Source: Natrinema sp. HArc-T2 (GTDB lineage Archaea; Halobacteriota; Halobacteria; Halobacteriales; Natrialbaceae). From it: a stretch of 64,000 nt of DNA. Shown one piece after another: positions 1-8,581 of the stretch. The notes beneath the pieces were generated by a model. It ran no database searches. It saw only the letters and a program-made list of their open reading frames with translations, and was not told where the DNA came from. Location of the stretch: assembly GCF_041821085.1 (NCBI RefSeq), contig NZ_JBGUAZ010000002.1:124001-188000 (forward strand), written 5' to 3'. The position numbers were made by a program, and so were the translations under genes. Every line of letters begins with the position of its first letter. Within the stretch, counting starts at the first letter, position 1.

Positions 1-1
1 C

Positions 2-565
2 GACGTCGTCGAACGAGGGGAGTCGCTCGGTCGACTCGTCCGGGCCGGCTTTTTCGCTCCCTGGGTCGACAACCACCTCCACGTGGGAGTTCGCGGCCCC
101 GAGCAGAACCCCTATCGTGCGTCGGGCTCGCTCCCGCTCGAACTCGGCGTCTCGGTCCGGCCACTCGCGTGGGACGGCACCGGTCAGGTCGTCGCGACCG
201 GCGACACCTATGCGGTCCTCGACGCACCCGCACACCCCGATCCCGGCACTGGCTTCGTCGGCGTGCGCGCTGACGGAGGTGGCGTCTTGGATGGCGGGCT
301 GCCACACTACGACGGCGGTGGGGTCCTCGAGCGCGGCGACGAGGAAACAGTGGTCTCGCTGAATGGCGATCGGCTCGGCGTCGCCGACGGTCGCACGATC
401 ACGTGGGACGACGTGACGGTGACGGCAAACGACGAGCCGATCACCGGCTTATCGCTGTTCTGTGCGCAGGACGGCGATTTCGGCGCGAAACTAATCTGTC
501 CAGAGCGGTCGTTCGCGGTGGGCGAGCGGGTTCGGGTGCGGGTTCGCTCGAGCGAGCAGGCCTGA
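2..565 (+). CDS. Hypothetical protein, 5'-truncated by the window edge
   Basis: An open frame enters from the left edge and runs to a TGA, giving 187 visible residues with no stop upstream. The GTG at 83 is internal to the frame and is not needed as a start, because in-frame coding-like sequence (Leu-Val-Arg-Ala-Gly-Phe-Phe, then Trp-Val-Asp-Asn-His) precedes it. The product is acidic, soluble and rich in Gly, Asp and Val, with no membrane segment or catalytic motif I can name. It reads like the C-terminal beta-rich part of a haloarchaeal conserved protein. It is followed 70 bp later by a hotdog thioesterase on the same strand. I do not recognise the family. Confidence 0.75.
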   Translation, partial: DVVERGESLGRLVRAGFFAPWVDNHLHVGVRGPEQNPYRASGSLPLELGVSVRPLAWDGTGQVVATGDTYAVLDAPAHPDPGTGFVGVRADGGGVLDGGLPHYDGGGVLERGDEETVVSLNGDRLGVADGRTITWDDVTVTANDEPITGLSLFCAQDGDFGAKLICPERSFAVGERVRVRVRSSEQA

Positions 566-635
566 GGCTGTCCGCTGACACGGCGTGACATCGAGAAACG
601 CAGCCGTCAAGACCGTCGCTCACAGACGAGAGGCT

Positions 636-1127
636 ATGACCGAGGAGACGCCACCGGCGGACATGTTCGACGAGTTCGACGACCTCGAGAGTCTGCTCCA
701 GTACTCTCTCGAGGAGGATCACGAGTTCCTCGCGTGGCTCGAGACGAGCGTCGACAACGTCGGCGACGGGACGATGACGATGTCGATTCCCTACGACGAG
801 AAGCTGACGAACACGCGGCCAACCGCAGCCCCCGACGAGCGAGCGGACCTCCACGGTGGCGTCGCGGCGACACTCATCGACACCGTCGGCGGGCTCTCGC
901 TGCAGACCGCGGTCGACAACCCCTTCGAGACGAAAATCGCGACGATCAATCTGAACGTCAACTACCTCCGCCCGGCGACGGGAGACCTCGTCGCGACCGC
1001 AGACGTGATCCGGGCCGGTAGCAGCGTCGGCGTCAGTGAGGTCACCGTCGAAAGCACGACGCCCGACGGGGAGACGAAGATCGTCGCCATCGGACAGGGC
1101 GCCTATCGGATCCTCCGACCACAGTAA
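636..1127 (+). CDS. PaaI-family hotdog thioesterase
   Basis: The 163-residue protein has the PaaI/YbgC-like hotdog signature around residues 70-93 (Asp-Leu-His-Gly-Gly-Val-Ala-Ala-Thr-Leu-Ile-Asp-Thr), followed by the beta strand Asn-Leu-Asn-Val-Asn-Tyr-Leu-Arg-Pro. Family members hydrolyse acyl-CoA or aryl-CoA thioesters in the cytoplasm; the substrate here is unknown. The ATG at 636 is preferred because the family starts close to the acidic helix Met-Thr-Glu-Glu-Thr; the longer frame to 585 adds a basic stretch unlike the rest. The frame ends at 1127, 19 bp before a palindromic repeat that separates it from a convergent small gene. Confidence 0.9.
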   Translation: MTEETPPADMFDEFDDLESLLQYSLEEDHEFLAWLETSVDNVGDGTMTMSIPYDEKLTNTRPTAAPDERADLHGGVAATLIDTVGGLSLQTAVDNPFETKIATINLNVNYLRPATGDLVATADVIRAGSSVGVSEVTVESTTPDGETKIVAIGQGAYRILRPQ

Positions 1128-1146
1128 GAGCGAGTCCACACCCCCG

Positions 1147-1232
1147 TCTCAGACCGGCTGCTGTCCCGCTGTTCCGATGGCCCCCAGCGCGGTCGCGGAC
1201 CCGCCGGCACCCACTGCCAGAAGGTCGTCTCA
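1147..1232. repeat. Palindromic convergent-gap repeat, copy A (diverged)
   Basis: This 86-bp element aligns end to end with the copies at 39551-39636 and 46341-46426, sharing blocks such as CTGCTGTC on the left and GCGGTCGCGG in the centre. It fills the gap between the thioesterase and a small convergent gene. Its right edge TCTCA contains the TGA stop codon of the minus-strand gene. It is the most diverged copy, and its central stem is interrupted. A bidirectional terminator role is inference. Confidence 0.65.
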
Positions 1233-1394
1233 GGAGTCAGCGGTCAGTTTTCGAAGCCGTACCACGAGAACCACCGTCACGAGTCCGAACGCGATCGCGT
1301 ACAGATTCGAGCCAGCCGTGGCGAAATACCAGAGTGCGTATGCGCTGGCCGCAACGCCGAGCAGATACAGCGGTCGCAGCTGTTGTTGGTTCAT
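1230..1394 (-). CDS. Small two-helix membrane protein, hypothetical
   Basis: A 54-residue frame starts with an ATG at 1394 and ends with TGA at 1230. The sequence begins Met-Asn-Gln-Gln-Gln-Leu-Arg and contains two hydrophobic helices (about residues 8-26 and 31-46) separated by a short Ser-Asn-Leu-Tyr turn, with a basic tail Arg-Leu-Arg-Lys-Leu. This pattern is typical of tiny haloarchaeal membrane proteins. Its stop codon lies inside the right end of a palindromic repeat. No enzymatic function is suggested. It is short and could be spurious, but the codon pattern and membrane topology look real. Confidence 0.65.
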   Translation of the reverse strand: MNQQQLRPLYLLGVAASAYALWYFATAGSNLYAIAFGLVTVVLVVRLRKLTADS

Positions 1395-1523
1395 CGCGTC
1401 TCACCGACCGACCGCGGCTCGAGGCTCACGTGGCTTGTCGCGTTCGCACGACGTGGCTGCAAGCTGTTCATACTGCACGTTGGATCGGCGGCGACGAAAA
1501 AGACGGTGGGACGGCTGTTGCGA

Positions 1524-2096
1524 TTACGCGAACTCGAGGTCGGCGCTCTGCTCGACCTCGCCGAACAGCCAGTCGGCGTGCTCTAAGGCGTACTCGTGGT
1601 GGTCGTCCTCGATCGCACCGATGCAATCTTCGACCAGGATCGGGCGGAAGTCCCGCACCCCCGCACTGCCGCCGGTGTGGAGCACGCAGACGTTCGCGAG
1701 GGTGCCACAGATCACCAGATCGTGGATGTCGCGGGCCGTCAACCACCCCTCGAGTTCGGTGTTGTAGAAGGCGTCGTAGGTGTGTTTCTCGACGACGTGG
1801 TCGCCTGCCTCGACGGGGAGTTCGTCGACGATCTCGGCCTCCCAGGAGTTCTCGAGGACGTGTTCGCCCCACTGGTCGAACTCGTCGTAGTAGTGGGCGT
1901 CGTCGAACTGGTCCGGTGGGTGGACGTCGCGGGTGAAGATCACCTGGACGCCGGCCTCGCGAGCACGCTCGACTAACTCGGCGATCGGCTCGATAACGGC
2001 CTCGCTGCCCGGTGCGTACAGCGAGCCCTCTGGGTGACAGAACCCGTTTTGCATGTCGACGACCACCACTGCCGTGCGGTCTGGCTCGAGGCGCAT
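1524..2096 (-). CDS. pncA: Nicotinamidase (isochorismatase-like cysteine hydrolase)
   Basis: This 190-residue isochorismatase-fold hydrolase deamidates nicotinamide to nicotinate in NAD salvage. The expected Asp-Lys-Cys triad is visible: Asp14 in Val-Val-Asp-Met-Gln-Asn-Gly-Phe, Lys104 in Val-Val-Glu-Lys-His, and Cys137 in Leu-Ala-Asn-Val-Cys-Val. Asp57 and His59 (Arg-Asp-Val-His-Pro) sit where the family binds a metal. I chose the ATG at 2096 (Met-Arg-Leu-Glu-Pro-Asp-Arg) because the core strand follows directly; the upstream extension to 2147 is basic and atypical. Nicotinate phosphoribosyltransferase, the next step, lies 6.5 kb away. Other isochorismatase-like amidohydrolases are possible but less likely. 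Confidence 0.87.
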   Translation of the reverse strand: MRLEPDRTAVVVVDMQNGFCHPEGSLYAPGSEAVIEPIAELVERAREAGVQVIFTRDVHPPDQFDDAHYYDEFDQWGEHVLENSWEAEIVDELPVEAGDHVVEKHTYDAFYNTELEGWLTARDIHDLVICGTLANVCVLHTGGSAGVRDFRPILVEDCIGAIEDDHHEYALEHADWLFGEVEQSADLEFA

Positions 2097-2325
2097 AGCT
2101 AGACGGTCGTACGGGCGGAGCCATGAAAACGTTCGTGCCCGCTTCAACGCAGGACTTCGATTTCATCGTTCTCGCGTGATCGGCAGGAGCGAAACGCATA
2201 CGTCGCGATCGTCACCGGCGACGAGCCACCCTTTCATGTGACTGCCGAACAGGGAACGCGACGGAGCGAGTATCCGCGACTCGTCACGAGCGGCCCGTAC
2301 GAAAACTGACCTCCACCACTTGAGT

Positions 2326-4224
2326 ATGCAGTACACCCGCCTCGCAGAGTACGGCGCGATCGGCGACGGGAACACAGTCGCCCTCGTTGGTCGCGACGGC
2401 TCGATCGACTGGTGTCCACTCCCACACGTCGAGTCGCCGAGCGTCTTCGCCGCGCTGCTCGATGCCGACCGCGGCGGCCACTTTGCCGTCCGGCCAACGG
2501 GCTCGTTCGACTCCGTCCAGCGGTATCACGACCGGACCAACGTCCTCGAGACGACGTTCCGGACCGCCGGCGGGGAAGCGAGGGTGACGGACTTCATGCC
2601 CGTCGCGGAGGCGACCGAATCGGACGACTCGCCGCCTGCCGTCTACCGGCGACTCGAGTGTGCGGACGGACCGATCGAGTTCGAGATCCGGTTCGAGCCG
2701 CGGTTCGATTACGCGCGTGACATCCCCGATATCGAACTGACTGCCGACAGCGTCGTTGCACTCGGCGACGACGAGCGGGCCGTCCTCTCGAGCGACCTCC
2801 CGCTCGAGCCGTCGGCCGACGGCCACGCGGCGAGCGCGACGGTGACGCTCGAGGCCGACGAGCGACACTGGCTGGTGCTCGGCTACGGCGAGGAAATCCC
2901 GCTTGCGCCGGCCACACATCGAGAGACGTTACAGCGAACCGTCGACTACTGGCGGGAGTGGAGCCACGATTGCAACGGGACGGACTGTCCCGTCGGCGGC
3001 CGGTGGCACGACCTCGCCGTCCGCTCGGCGCTCGTCCTCAAACTGCTCATCCATCGGCAGAGTGGCGCAGTGTGTGCGTCTCCGACCACATCGCTGCCCG
3101 AGGACCTCGGCGGTGTCCGCAACTGGGACTACCGGTACAACTGGATCCGCGACGCGGCCTTTACCGTCCGAGCGCTGGCCGAACTCGGTCACCTCGCGGA
3201 GGCGAAATCGTATTTCCAGCTGTGTCTCGACCACTGTAGCGAGCATGATCCTGCCGCGGTTCCGCCGGTCTACGGCCTCCACGGCGGGAGCGACTTCGAG
3301 GAGCGGGTCCTCGATCACCTCGAGGGATACCGCGGTTCGGCCCCGGTCCGCGTCGGCAACGCGGCCCGGGATCAACACCAGCTCGACGTCTACGGCGAAC
3401 TGATCCTCGCGATCTACGAGGCCGTCCGCTACGGCCAACCGGTGACGCCCGACGACTGGGCGGTGATGTGTGACCTCATCGACTACGTCTGCGAGGGCTG
3501 GGACGAGCCCGACGCGGGCATCTGGGAGGTCCGAAACGATCCACAGCAGTTCGTCTACTCGAAGGTCATGTGCTGGACGGCGCTGGACCGCGGAATCAAG
3601 CTCGCCGAGGCCGCCGACGGCATCGACGCGCCACTCGAGCGCTGGCGGACGTGTCGCGCGGACGTTCAAGCGGCGATCCTCGAGCGCGGGTTCAGCGAGC
3701 GGACGAACAGCTTCGTCCGGGCGTTTGGCGACGAAGACACACTGGATTCGGCGAATCTGCTCGTCCCGGTCGTCGGCTTCCTCCCGCCCGACGACGAGCG
3801 CGTTCAGGGGACGATCGACGCGACGATCGACCGGCTGGTGACCGACGACGGCCTCGTCCGGCGCTACGAGGGCGACGACGGACTTCCGGGCACCGACAGC
3901 CCGTTCGCCGTCAGTTCGTTCTGGCTCGTCACCGCCCTCGCGCTCGCGGGGCGAACCGAGGAGGCGACCGAGCACTTCGAGGCGATCCTCGAGTACGCCA
4001 GCCCACTCGGACTGCTGGCAGAGGCGGTCGACCCGGAGACGGGTGACCAGCGCGGCAATTTCCCGCAGGCGTACAGCCACATCGGACTCATCAACAGCGC
4101 GCTCGCGCTGGCCGACGCCGACCGCTCGAGCGCCGAATCGTCGGCGCCGCTCAGCCGCGAGGAGTCGCTCGAGGATCTCGACTCGAGCGAGGAGATCATC
4201 AGCCGACCGACCGACACGGAGTGA
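2326..4224 (+). CDS. Glycoside hydrolase family 15 protein (glucoamylase/trehalase-like)
   Basis: The 632-residue protein has the bacterial/archaeal GH15 layout: an N-terminal beta-sandwich (about 1-215), then an (alpha/alpha)6 barrel. Signatures are Arg-Asn-Trp-Asp-Tyr-Arg-Tyr-Asn-Trp-Ile-Arg-Asp-Ala near residue 265, Gly-Ile-Trp-Glu-Val-Arg near 395 (the family's proton-donor Glu region) and Gly-Asn-Phe-Pro-Gln-Ala-Tyr-Ser-His near 575. There is no signal peptide, so it probably acts inside the cell on alpha-glucans, maltooligosaccharides or trehalose. The ATG at 2326 is preferred over the TTG at 2320. It starts an operon with a SPW/VKOR membrane protein 6 bp downstream and an SDR, and is divergent from pncA. 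Confidence 0.9.
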   Translation: MQYTRLAEYGAIGDGNTVALVGRDGSIDWCPLPHVESPSVFAALLDADRGGHFAVRPTGSFDSVQRYHDRTNVLETTFRTAGGEARVTDFMPVAEATESDDSPPAVYRRLECADGPIEFEIRFEPRFDYARDIPDIELTADSVVALGDDERAVLSSDLPLEPSADGHAASATVTLEADERHWLVLGYGEEIPLAPATHRETLQRTVDYWREWSHDCNGTDCPVGGRWHDLAVRSALVLKLLIHRQSGAVCASPTTSLPEDLGGVRNWDYRYNWIRDAAFTVRALAELGHLAEAKSYFQLCLDHCSEHDPAAVPPVYGLHGGSDFEERVLDHLEGYRGSAPVRVGNAARDQHQLDVYGELILAIYEAVRYGQPVTPDDWAVMCDLIDYVCEGWDEPDAGIWEVRNDPQQFVYSKVMCWTALDRGIKLAEAADGIDAPLERWRTCRADVQAAILERGFSERTNSFVRAFGDEDTLDSANLLVPVVGFLPPDDERVQGTIDATIDRLVTDDGLVRRYEGDDGLPGTDSPFAVSSFWLVTALALAGRTEEATEHFEAILEYASPLGLLAEAVDPETGDQRGNFPQAYSHIGLINSALALADADRSSAESSAPLSREESLEDLDSSEEIISRPTDTE

Positions 4225-4230
4225 GAGACA

Positions 4231-5709
4231 ATGAGTGACGACAGACACGACACGACAGACGAACCGACCGCCGTCACGACCGACGCGCGCGATCGCCGCT
4301 CGCGGGCCGATGGCGGTGAGAGGACCGACACTGACGGACAGGGTGATGGAAACGGCGACTCGATGCGTCCAGGCGACATGATGCTCGCCCATCCGACGAA
4401 GGAGGTGTGGCCGCAGTACGCCATCATCTCGCTCGGCCTCTGGCTTATCGCAAGCACGCCGACACTGGGTTACGAGAGCGTGCTGATGGGCTGGAACGGC
4501 GTGATCAGCGGCATCGTCCTCATCGCGCTGGCCGGGCTCACGATCTATCGTGAGAGCGGCTACGCCAACTACGCCAACGGCTTCGTCGGCCTGTGGCTGG
4601 TGTTCGCGCCGATCGTCTTCTGGGCGCCGACGGCGGCTGCCTATGCCAACCACTCCCTCGTGGGCGTCATGGTGATCACGTTCTCGGTCCTGATCGTGAT
4701 GCGCTCGGAGATGGAGGGACCCGCCGTCCCACCGGGCTGGTCGTACAACCCCTCGACGGGTGCCCAGCGCGCCCCGCTGATCGCGCTCGGCGTTTTCGGC
4801 TTCTTCGCCTCATGGTACATGGCCGCCTTCCAGCTGGGCTACATCGGTAGCGTCTGGGACCCACTCTACGGGTCGGGTACCGAGCAGATCCTCACGTCGA
4901 AAGTGTCGAAGGCGTTTCCCGTCTCCGACGCCGGGCTCGGTGCGGTGGCCTACTCGGTCGAGGCGCTGATGGGCTTCATGGGCGATCGGCGGCGCTGGCG
5001 CACCATGCCGTGGATGGTCGCGTTCTTCGGCGTCGTCGTGATCCCGCTCGGCTTCGTCCAGGTGCTGCTGGTCATCATGCAACCGATCATGGTCGGAACG
5101 TGGTGTTCCCTCTGTCTCCTCTCGGCTTTCGGCATGCTGTGGATGATCTCGCTGACGGTCGACGAGGTCGTCGCGATGGGACAGTACCTCGTCCGGCTGA
5201 CGCGCCAGGGCGATAGCCTCTGGACCGCCTTCTGGATGGGCGGGACGATCACCGAAGACGAGTCGGGCGTCGACGAGGCCTCTGAGCGACCGATCGGCGA
5301 GTCGCCGATCGGCGAGCCGTTCTGGGGCGTCTCGATCCCGTGGACGCTGCTGGCCGCGATGGCGCTCGGCGCGTGGCTCATGCTCTCGCCGACCGTCTTC
5401 GGGACAACCGGGGTCATGGCCGACAGTAGCCACCTCGTCGGCTCGCTGGTCGTCTCCTTCACCGTGATCGCGACCGCGGAACCCGCCCGCGCGATCCGGT
5501 TCCTGAACGTCCCGCTGGCTGCGTGGATCGCCGTCGCCCCGTGGCTGGCGACCGGTGTCCCGACGATCGCCGCGATCAACGCCGTCGTCGTCGGCGCGCT
5601 CGTCGTGCTCGTCAGCGTCCCGCGCGGCCCGATCGCCGATCGCTACGGCGGCTGGGAGCGGTATGCCACACTCGAGACGGTCGACCGACTGAACCCGCTC
5701 AGTAGCTAA
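4231..5709 (+). CDS. SPW-repeat / vitamin K epoxide reductase-like membrane protein
   Basis: The 492-residue polytopic membrane protein has an acidic N-terminal tail (1-50), a first SPW-type block of paired helices (Leu-Gly-Leu-Trp-Leu, Phe-Val-Gly-Leu-Trp-Leu-Val-Phe-Ala-Pro), a VKOR-like four-helix core, and a second SPW block near the C terminus (Ala-Trp-Leu-Met-Leu-Ser-Pro). The VKOR active-site pair Cys-Ser-Leu-Cys is present near residues 291-294. The loop cysteines that shuttle electrons in canonical VKORs are not visible; the loop reads Trp-Asp-Pro-Leu-Tyr-Gly-Ser-Gly. The protein may be a divergent thiol oxidoreductase. It follows the GH15 gene by 6 bp and precedes an SDR by 2 bp, implying one transcript. 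Confidence 0.85.
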   Translation: MSDDRHDTTDEPTAVTTDARDRRSRADGGERTDTDGQGDGNGDSMRPGDMMLAHPTKEVWPQYAIISLGLWLIASTPTLGYESVLMGWNGVISGIVLIALAGLTIYRESGYANYANGFVGLWLVFAPIVFWAPTAAAYANHSLVGVMVITFSVLIVMRSEMEGPAVPPGWSYNPSTGAQRAPLIALGVFGFFASWYMAAFQLGYIGSVWDPLYGSGTEQILTSKVSKAFPVSDAGLGAVAYSVEALMGFMGDRRRWRTMPWMVAFFGVVVIPLGFVQVLLVIMQPIMVGTWCSLCLLSAFGMLWMISLTVDEVVAMGQYLVRLTRQGDSLWTAFWMGGTITEDESGVDEASERPIGESPIGEPFWGVSIPWTLLAAMALGAWLMLSPTVFGTTGVMADSSHLVGSLVVSFTVIATAEPARAIRFLNVPLAAWIAVAPWLATGVPTIAAINAVVVGALVVLVSVPRGPIADRYGGWERYATLETVDRLNPLSS

Positions 5710-5711
5710 CC

Positions 5712-6731
5712 ATGTCTGAATCCACTGATTCGGAAGTCGTCGTCGTCACGGGCGCATCGGCCGGCGTCGGGCGAGCCACCGCTCGCGCGTTCGCCGAGCG
5801 TGGTGCGAAGATCGGGCTGCTCGCACGCGGCGAGGATGGCCTCGAGGGCGCACGCGAGGACGTCGAACAGGCCGGCGGCGAGGCGGTGGTCGTCCCAACG
5901 GACGTGGCCGACCCCGATGCGGTCGAGGCCGCGGCCGAGGTCGTCGAGGACGCGTTCGGCCCGATCGACGTCTGGGTGAACAACGCGATGGTTTCGGTGT
6001 TCTCGCCGGCCGCGGAGATGTCTGCCGACGACTACCGTCGCGTCACCGAGGTCACGTACCTGGGCTACGTTTACGGGACGCAGGCCGCACTCGAGCGGAT
6101 GCGCCCCCGCGACGAGGGAACGATCGTGCAGGTCGGCTCGGCGCTGGCGTATCGGGGAATCCCCCTGCAATCCGCGTACTGCGGCGCGAAACACGCGATT
6201 CAGGGCTTTACCGAGTCCATCCGGACAGAACTCATCCACGACGACTGTGACGTCCAGCTGTCGATGGTGCAGATGCCCGCGATGAACACCCCGCAGTTCG
6301 AGTGGTCGAAAAGCCGGATGTCGAAGAAACCACAGCCGGTGCCGCCGATCTACCAGCCGAAAGTCGCCGCGCGTGCGATCCGGTGGGCTGTCGATCATGA
6401 CAAAGACGAACTGTGGGTCGCCCGGTCGACAGTGAAAGCGATCCTCGGCAACCGCATCATGCCGCGGCGACTCGACAACTATCTCGCACGCGGCGGGTAC
6501 GACTCACAGTTGACGGACGAACCGATCGATCCCGACCGAGAGCACAACCTTCACGAGCCGGTAGCGGGGGATTTCGGCGCTCACGGCCCGTTCGGCGGCC
6601 AAGCGCGCGATCGAAGCTACCAGCTGCAGGCATCGATGCATCGGCGAGCGCTCACTTTGCTCGCCGGCCTCGTGGCTGTGATCCTGGGCGTCCTGCTTGG
6701 CCGGCGGGCCGCGTCGACCGACGCCGAGTGA
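5712..6731 (+). CDS. SDR-family oxidoreductase with C-terminal membrane anchor
   Basis: The 339-residue short-chain dehydrogenase carries the nucleotide-binding motif Thr-Gly-Ala-Ser-Ala-Gly-Val-Gly near residue 12, Asn-Asn-Ala near 94, and the catalytic Tyr-Cys-Gly-Ala-Lys (Tyr-x3-Lys) preceded by Ser in Val-Gly-Ser-Ala-Leu. It is longer than a standard SDR: residues beyond 250 form a tail ending in a hydrophobic helix (Leu-Thr-Leu-Leu-Ala-Gly-Leu-Val-Ala-Val-Ile-Leu) and a basic end, probably a membrane anchor. The substrate is unknown. It is the last gene of the GH15-SPW/VKOR-SDR operon. Confidence 0.88.
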   Translation: MSESTDSEVVVVTGASAGVGRATARAFAERGAKIGLLARGEDGLEGAREDVEQAGGEAVVVPTDVADPDAVEAAAEVVEDAFGPIDVWVNNAMVSVFSPAAEMSADDYRRVTEVTYLGYVYGTQAALERMRPRDEGTIVQVGSALAYRGIPLQSAYCGAKHAIQGFTESIRTELIHDDCDVQLSMVQMPAMNTPQFEWSKSRMSKKPQPVPPIYQPKVAARAIRWAVDHDKDELWVARSTVKAILGNRIMPRRLDNYLARGGYDSQLTDEPIDPDREHNLHEPVAGDFGAHGPFGGQARDRSYQLQASMHRRALTLLAGLVAVILGVLLGRRAASTDAE

Positions 6732-6792
6732 GTGGCGGCCTGACCGTCGTGCTTTTTGCACTTCTATTCAAATGGATCACTAGTCACGTCAG

Positions 6793-8445
6793 ATGCCATC
6801 GACGCGCCCCCGCACGTCCGTCGTCCTCCTCGTACTGGTCCTCGCCGGAGCGCTGGTGACAAGCGGCCTCGCCGGCCCGGTCCTTGCAGCCAGCGCGACC
6901 GCGGCTTCCGACGGAACGACCGCCGCCAGTGCCGATCGAGCCGAACTGACCCCGCGTCTGAACTCGGCCACGACAACGAACGCGGCGATCACCCCACCGG
7001 ACGACCGCCCCGCGAACCCATCGACCGAAGACACCGTCGGTTACGTCGAAGGCTACTGGTACGACGACGAGCTGCCCGTCGACGACCAATCGGACGCGGT
7101 CGTCGACGACGATGACCTCGAGCCCGTCGTCTACCGAGCGATGGCCCGTGTCGAGCGGATTCGAAATCTGACCTTCAAAGACGAGGTCGCAGTCGACGTC
7201 GTCTCCCGTGAGACCTACCAGCAGACGAACGACGACCGCTTCGAGAACTACACGACGGCGGAACGACTCGAGCAGAACGTCGGCTACGAAGCACTGTTTA
7301 CCGTCGATCGGGACACGACGGCGGTCAACGCGACCAAGACAGTGTACGGCGGTGCCGTCAAGGGCTACTACGACCCCGAGACCGACGAGATCGTCATCGT
7401 CTCCGAAAACCCCGAAACGCCGGAACTGGACGAACTCACGCTCGGCCACGAGCTCGTCCACGCGCTGCAGGACCAGCGATTCAACCTCTCGGAACTCACC
7501 GACTCGACACAGGACGGTTCCCTGGCGACGAAAGGGGTCGTCGAAGGCGACGCGAGCTGGGTCGAACGTGAGTACGAGAGTCGTTGTAGCGTCGAGTGGG
7601 ACTGTCTCACCCCCCGTAGCCAGGGAGCGGGCCAGTTCGACGTCAACTGGGGTATCTACTTCGCCATCTACCAGCCCTACAGCGACGGCCCCGACTACAT
7701 CGACCACCTGCGTCAGCAGGGCGACGGATGGTCGGCAGTCAACGCAGCCTACGACGAGCCGCCGGCGACCACCGCCGCGGTTATCCATCCCGGCTCCGAG
7801 CGCGAACCGGAAACGGTCGCGATCCCCGACCGCTCGAGCGACGGCTGGCGACAGCTCACCGTCGACGGCGTGGTGGCAAACGACACCATCGGCGAAGCGG
7901 GGATGGTCGCGATGTTCGCCGCCGACGCGATGAATCAGGATCAGCCGTCGGTGCTCGACGCGACCGATCTCGATGTCCTGGGCGGCGGTCGCGGCTTCAA
8001 CTACGATCACGCGGTCACCGACGGCTGGGCCGGCGATACGCTAGTCATCTACACCACCGACGAAATCGACAACGAGAGCGATCCCGCCGCTGCAGCGGGC
8101 CGAGCCGGCTACGTCTGGCGAACGGAGTGGCAGTCGACCGAGGATACCGGCGAGTTCCTCGAGGGATACCGGGAACTCCTCGAGAACCACGGTGCCGAGC
8201 CCGTCGTCGCCCGTCAGAACACCTTCGTGATCGACGATGGTGGCTACGCCGGCGCGTACTATATCGAGCGAAACGGGACGACGGCGACGGTCGTCCGCGC
8301 CCCGTCGGTGGCAGCGCTGTCGAACGTCGACGCCGGTGCCGCCCCCGACGCGACTCCCGGCTTCGGCGTGACGGCTGCGGTCGGCGCGATCGCAGTTACG
8401 TTGTTCGGAACGGGGGCCTGGCTTGCCGTCGGTCGCAAGCGATAG
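6793..8445 (+). CDS. Hvo_1808-family surface protein with HExxH metalloprotease-like motif
   Basis: The 550-residue exported protein begins with a basic residue cluster and a hydrophobic signal segment (Val-Val-Leu-Leu-Val-Leu-Val-Leu-Ala-Gly). It contains His-Glu-Leu-Val-His near residues 219-223 within Leu-Gly-His-Glu-Leu-Val-His-Ala-Leu-Gln, a zinc-protease-like motif, and ends with a Pro-Gly-Phe-Gly turn, a single hydrophobic helix and Arg-Lys-Arg, as in haloarchaeal cell-surface anchors. Several Asn-x-Ser/Thr sequons fit S-layer-type glycosylation. It resembles the family named after Haloferax Hvo_1808; enzymatic activity is inferred only from the motif. It sits between the SDR and pncB on the same strand, with its own 61-bp gap containing an AT-rich promoter-like patch. 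Confidence 0.82.
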   Translation: MPSTRPRTSVVLLVLVLAGALVTSGLAGPVLAASATAASDGTTAASADRAELTPRLNSATTTNAAITPPDDRPANPSTEDTVGYVEGYWYDDELPVDDQSDAVVDDDDLEPVVYRAMARVERIRNLTFKDEVAVDVVSRETYQQTNDDRFENYTTAERLEQNVGYEALFTVDRDTTAVNATKTVYGGAVKGYYDPETDEIVIVSENPETPELDELTLGHELVHALQDQRFNLSELTDSTQDGSLATKGVVEGDASWVEREYESRCSVEWDCLTPRSQGAGQFDVNWGIYFAIYQPYSDGPDYIDHLRQQGDGWSAVNAAYDEPPATTAAVIHPGSEREPETVAIPDRSSDGWRQLTVDGVVANDTIGEAGMVAMFAADAMNQDQPSVLDATDLDVLGGGRGFNYDHAVTDGWAGDTLVIYTTDEIDNESDPAAAAGRAGYVWRTEWQSTEDTGEFLEGYRELLENHGAEPVVARQNTFVIDDGGYAGAYYIERNGTTATVVRAPSVAALSNVDAGAAPDATPGFGVTAAVGAIAVTLFGTGAWLAVGRKR

Positions 8446-8581
8446 CGACCCGCCGTGCGAGCGACATCTCAGTTTTAATCAATGGCGAAACAGGTGCGAA
8501 AGCTGACTGTCGGAAGCTGTACGTCAGCCCCGGACGCCGGCAGACGGGTAGCTTTTTTGCCTCCCGCGGGAAATCGGCGAT

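Noticed and set aside
2929-4653. A long minus-strand open frame opposite the GH15 gene and its neighbour
   Set aside because: Antisense shadow of high-GC coding DNA; the plus-strand frame has clear GH15 motifs while the antisense product is Arg/Val-rich without domains.
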